The translations under genes and the position numbers were made by a program. Below are positions 5,712 through 6,604 of a DNA stretch of 6,604 nucleotides, one piece after another. The notes under the pieces were generated by a model. It worked only from the letters and a program-made list of their open reading frames with translations. It did no database searches and was not told the DNA's origin. The stretch spans positions 1 to 6,604 of the forward strand of contig CAIXFP010000369.1 in assembly GCA_903918705.1 (NCBI GenBank), written 5' to 3'. Positions within the stretch are counted from its first letter, which is position 1; each line of letters begins with the position of its first letter. Source of the DNA: an uncultured Pseudomonadota bacterium. Its GTDB lineage: Bacteria > Pseudomonadota > Gammaproteobacteria > Burkholderiales > Thiobacillaceae.

Positions 5712-5974
5712 TCTGGTGCGGCCGCCAACAGTTCGCGCAGCCGGCTTTCCGCCAGGTCGATTTCCGCAGTGATGCGCTCCAGGTCGCCTCGCCCTGGCAG
5801 GCCGTAACCAAGTCTCACGTTCGATGCCTTGGCTTCCATGTTAATCAGCCGGGTTTGCAGTCGCTTGATTTCAAGCTCAGCCGCGCGCCGGCAGCCGGCT
5901 GAACAGTAAACAGCCGGCCGGCCGGTTGCTGCTGCTGCTGGAAGCGGTGATCCGCATTTCATGCAGGTGCTCAT
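5708..5974 (-). CDS. small CxxC-x16-CxxxC zinc-finger protein with coiled coil
   Basis: The 88-residue product carries Cys4, Cys7, Cys24 and Cys28 in the order CMKCG...YCSAGCRRAAELE, a compact zinc-binding finger. A basic/acidic helix follows, then a second helix (about 64-86, ITAEIDLAESRLRELLAAA) with coiled-coil character. Small proteins of this kind occur in phage and plasmid gene clusters; their partner is usually unknown, though DNA binding or a protein bridge would fit. The start is fixed by AAGAGGA (plus positions 5981-5987), 6 nt before the ATG. Its ATG overlaps the stop of the upstream frame as ATGA, and its own stop overlaps the next frame's ATG the same way. That supports a tightly packed operon. 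Confidence 0.72.
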   Translation of the reverse strand: MSTCMKCGSPLPAAAATGRPAVYCSAGCRRAAELEIKRLQTRLINMEAKASNVRLGYGLPGRGDLERITAEIDLAESRLRELLAAAPE

Positions 5975-6213
5975 GGTGTGTCCTCTTGAAGTGGGGGTTT
6001 CTCCGTGTCAACCCAGGGTTTGAAATTCGCGCCGGCAAAAATTGTCGGACACATGCGGTCAGGCAGGCGGTCGAAGTTAGGGACGGAAGCCCCCCCCGGC
6101 ATCGTTTGCTGATTGTTTGCTGAATACGCCGGGTGGGCGATTTTTTGTCCAAATGGATTCACACTAGGTGTCCGCTCGGGGCCATCCCATGGACGGATGG
6201 CCCCCCACCCCAT
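5971..6213 (-). CDS. possible small protein upstream of the zinc-finger gene
   Basis: The frame ends in TGA overlapping the ATG of the zinc-finger gene (ATGA at 5974-5971). It has 80 codons from the ATG at 6213 or 43 from the ATG at 6102. Neither has a convincing ribosome site. The C-terminal half looks protein-like (FDRLPDRMCPTIFAGANF, then KPWVDTEK), but I know no family. The frame contains a run of eight C residues (6090-6097) just after the second ATG, a place where slippage or a read error would change it. The long version also runs through an inverted repeat at 6178-6204, so the shorter start is more believable. Confidence 0.35.
   Translation of the reverse strand: MGWGAIRPWDGPERTPSVNPFGQKIAHPAYSANNQQTMPGGASVPNFDRLPDRMCPTIFAGANFKPWVDTEKPPLQEDTP
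6104..6123. repeat. short direct repeat GTTTGCTGA, period 11
   Basis: GTTTGCTGA occurs at 6104-6112 and again at 6115-6123, one helical turn apart, upstream of the 6102 start on the minus strand. It could be a paired protein site or chance. Confidence 0.35.
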
Positions 6214-6280
6214 GCGCGGTCATGCCGTGCCGGCTTCGCTGGGCCTCGCTGGTGCGCTTTTCGGTGCCGGTTGATGCTGT
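6164..6280 (-). pseudogene. possible remnant of an HGMTA-motif small protein
   Basis: The minus-strand frame ending at TAG 6166-6164 contains STGTEKRTSEAQRSRHGMTA upstream of a short tail. The end resembles the ...RHGLTA motif of small phage or element proteins that also carry STGP-type N-termini. The frame has no ATG, GTG or TTG before the ATG inside HGMTA (6223-6221), so as it stands it cannot make this segment from a normal start. It may be a decayed gene or a chance match. Confidence 0.25.
6178..6204. repeat. perfect 10-bp inverted repeat
   Basis: GGGGCCATCC (6178-6187) and GGATGGCCCC (6195-6204) pair fully around a 7-nt loop. There is no T-run on either strand, so an ordinary terminator is unlikely. 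It lies between two groups of small minus-strand frames and could be an operator or an mRNA hairpin. Confidence 0.55.
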
Positions 6281-6285
6281 GCCCC

Positions 6286-6396
6286 CTATGCCAGGTCGAG
6301 CGGCGCGCTCTGTGCGGCTTTGTCGTGGGCGTGGTGGTGGGCGTGGTCGGCACGGTCAAACTCAAAGGTGGTGCCGGCAAGCATGAACCGGTCCAT
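6286..6396 (-). CDS. small His-rich protein, possibly with a lost upstream start
   Basis: From the ATG at 6396 the frame gives 36 residues, MDRFMLAGTTFEFDRADHA followed by HHHAHDK and a short tail. The frame is open further upstream to 6477 and that part also looks coding (AIDPWAKFRTARRFD), but it contains no start codon and is closed by TAG at 6480-6478. A ribosome-site-like AGAGGA lies immediately upstream of that TAG (plus 6484-6489). One base change (TAG to TTG) or loss of one base (ATAG to ATG) would restore a longer 64-codon gene, though the spacing would be short. The ATG at 6396 has no ribosome site. No family recognised. Confidence 0.35.
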   Translation of the reverse strand: MDRFMLAGTTFEFDRADHAHHHAHDKAAQSAPLDLA

Positions 6397-6490
6397 ATCG
6401 AAACGTCGGGCGGTGCGGAACTTTGCCCACGGGTCGATGGCGCGCGGTGGTGTTCCCGTGGTTCCTGAGCCTTGAACCTATTTTCCTCTG

Positions 6491-6604
6491 TTACCCCGCC
6501 TCCCAAGCCAAAGCGGGCCGAGGCAAGGAGGGTGATGGAGGGGATTGGGGTTTGTCGGAGAGGATCTTGCTGACGATGTAGCGCACCAAGGCGGGCCACC
6601 GATC
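6491..6604 (-). CDS. C-terminal end of an unidentified protein, cut by the right edge
   Basis: Reading left from the last base, the frame gives 37 residues to TAA at 6493-6491. It begins DRWPALVRYIVSKILSDK, an amphipathic helix-like stretch, and continues into a Pro/Ser-rich tail (PPSPSLPRP). Codon choice is consistent with a real GC-rich gene. The N-terminal part lies outside the window, so no family can be named. Its stop is 11 nt from the TAG that closes the next frame, which suggests it heads the cluster of small minus-strand genes. Confidence 0.42.
   Translation of the reverse strand, partial: DRWPALVRYIVSKILSDKPQSPPSPSLPRPALAWEAG

Noticed and set aside
5981..6011. Promoter with perfect TTGACA on the minus strand (6011-6006)
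   Set aside because: No acceptable -10 hexamer at 16-18 bp, and the transcript start would fall at or after the ribosome site of the zinc-finger gene.
6133..6468. 111-codon plus-strand frame with a VVGVVVGVVG segment resembling a membrane helix
   Set aside because: The hydrophobic run is the antisense of the His/Ala codons of the minus-strand small gene, and no ribosome site precedes it.
6159..6599. 146-codon minus-strand frame with long Thr-Pro repeats
   Set aside because: It overlaps, in another frame, several better-looking small minus-strand pieces. The TTPTTTPTT run is the frame-shifted reading of the His-rich segment, so it is probably a GC-rich shadow.

Overview
The window reads as GC-rich proteobacterial DNA, probably gammaproteobacterial. 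Its surface-protein types (FN3 repeats of the YNLYYS...GVTK kind, a choice-of-anchor U-like module, a CFI-box C-terminus) are familiar from methanotroph-like and deltaproteobacterial genomes. This assignment is an inference from protein style, not from a marker gene.

Layout. (1) Positions 1-900 hold no gene I can name. There is an open frame running in from the left edge, a degenerate 21-bp tandem repeat with nested inverted repeats (about 207-360), a featureless stretch, and an AT-richer leader before the first main gene. (2) Positions 902-4717 carry two plus-strand genes 87 bp apart, probably one operon. The first is an outer-membrane-type lipoprotein with three FN3 domains and a formylglycine-generating-enzyme-like (C-type-lectin fold) domain. 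The second is a secreted prenyltransferase/terpene-cyclase-like alpha-toroid protein with a choice-of-anchor U-like module and a CFI-box C-terminal region ending in a membrane segment and basic tail. A structured 3' UTR and a strong intrinsic terminator (4845-4871) follow. (3) Six bases after that terminator lies the 5' end of a group IIC intron (4877-5040), cut off inside domain I. (4) Positions 5041-5260 look like a scar or junction: a minus-strand terminator, a tRNA-3'-end-like stretch and short direct repeats. (5) From 5290 to the right edge is a minus-strand cluster of very small genes and fragments, typical of an integrated mobile element or its decaying edge. Two are convincing: a WxPW-STGP coiled-coil protein and a CxxC...CxxxC zinc-finger coiled-coil protein, both with good ribosome binding sites. 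Others are supported only by ATGA stop/start overlaps or open frames, and some look broken.

How it fits together. The two main proteins are both exported and both built from interaction folds, so a joint cell-surface role is the simplest reading; no substrate can be read from the sequence. The FGE-like domain has no cysteine, so it is unlikely to be an active formylglycine generator. Its C-terminus resembles the ligand face used by diversity-generating retroelement targets, but no reverse transcriptase or template repeat is visible here. The right half is a convergent, separately terminated accessory block.
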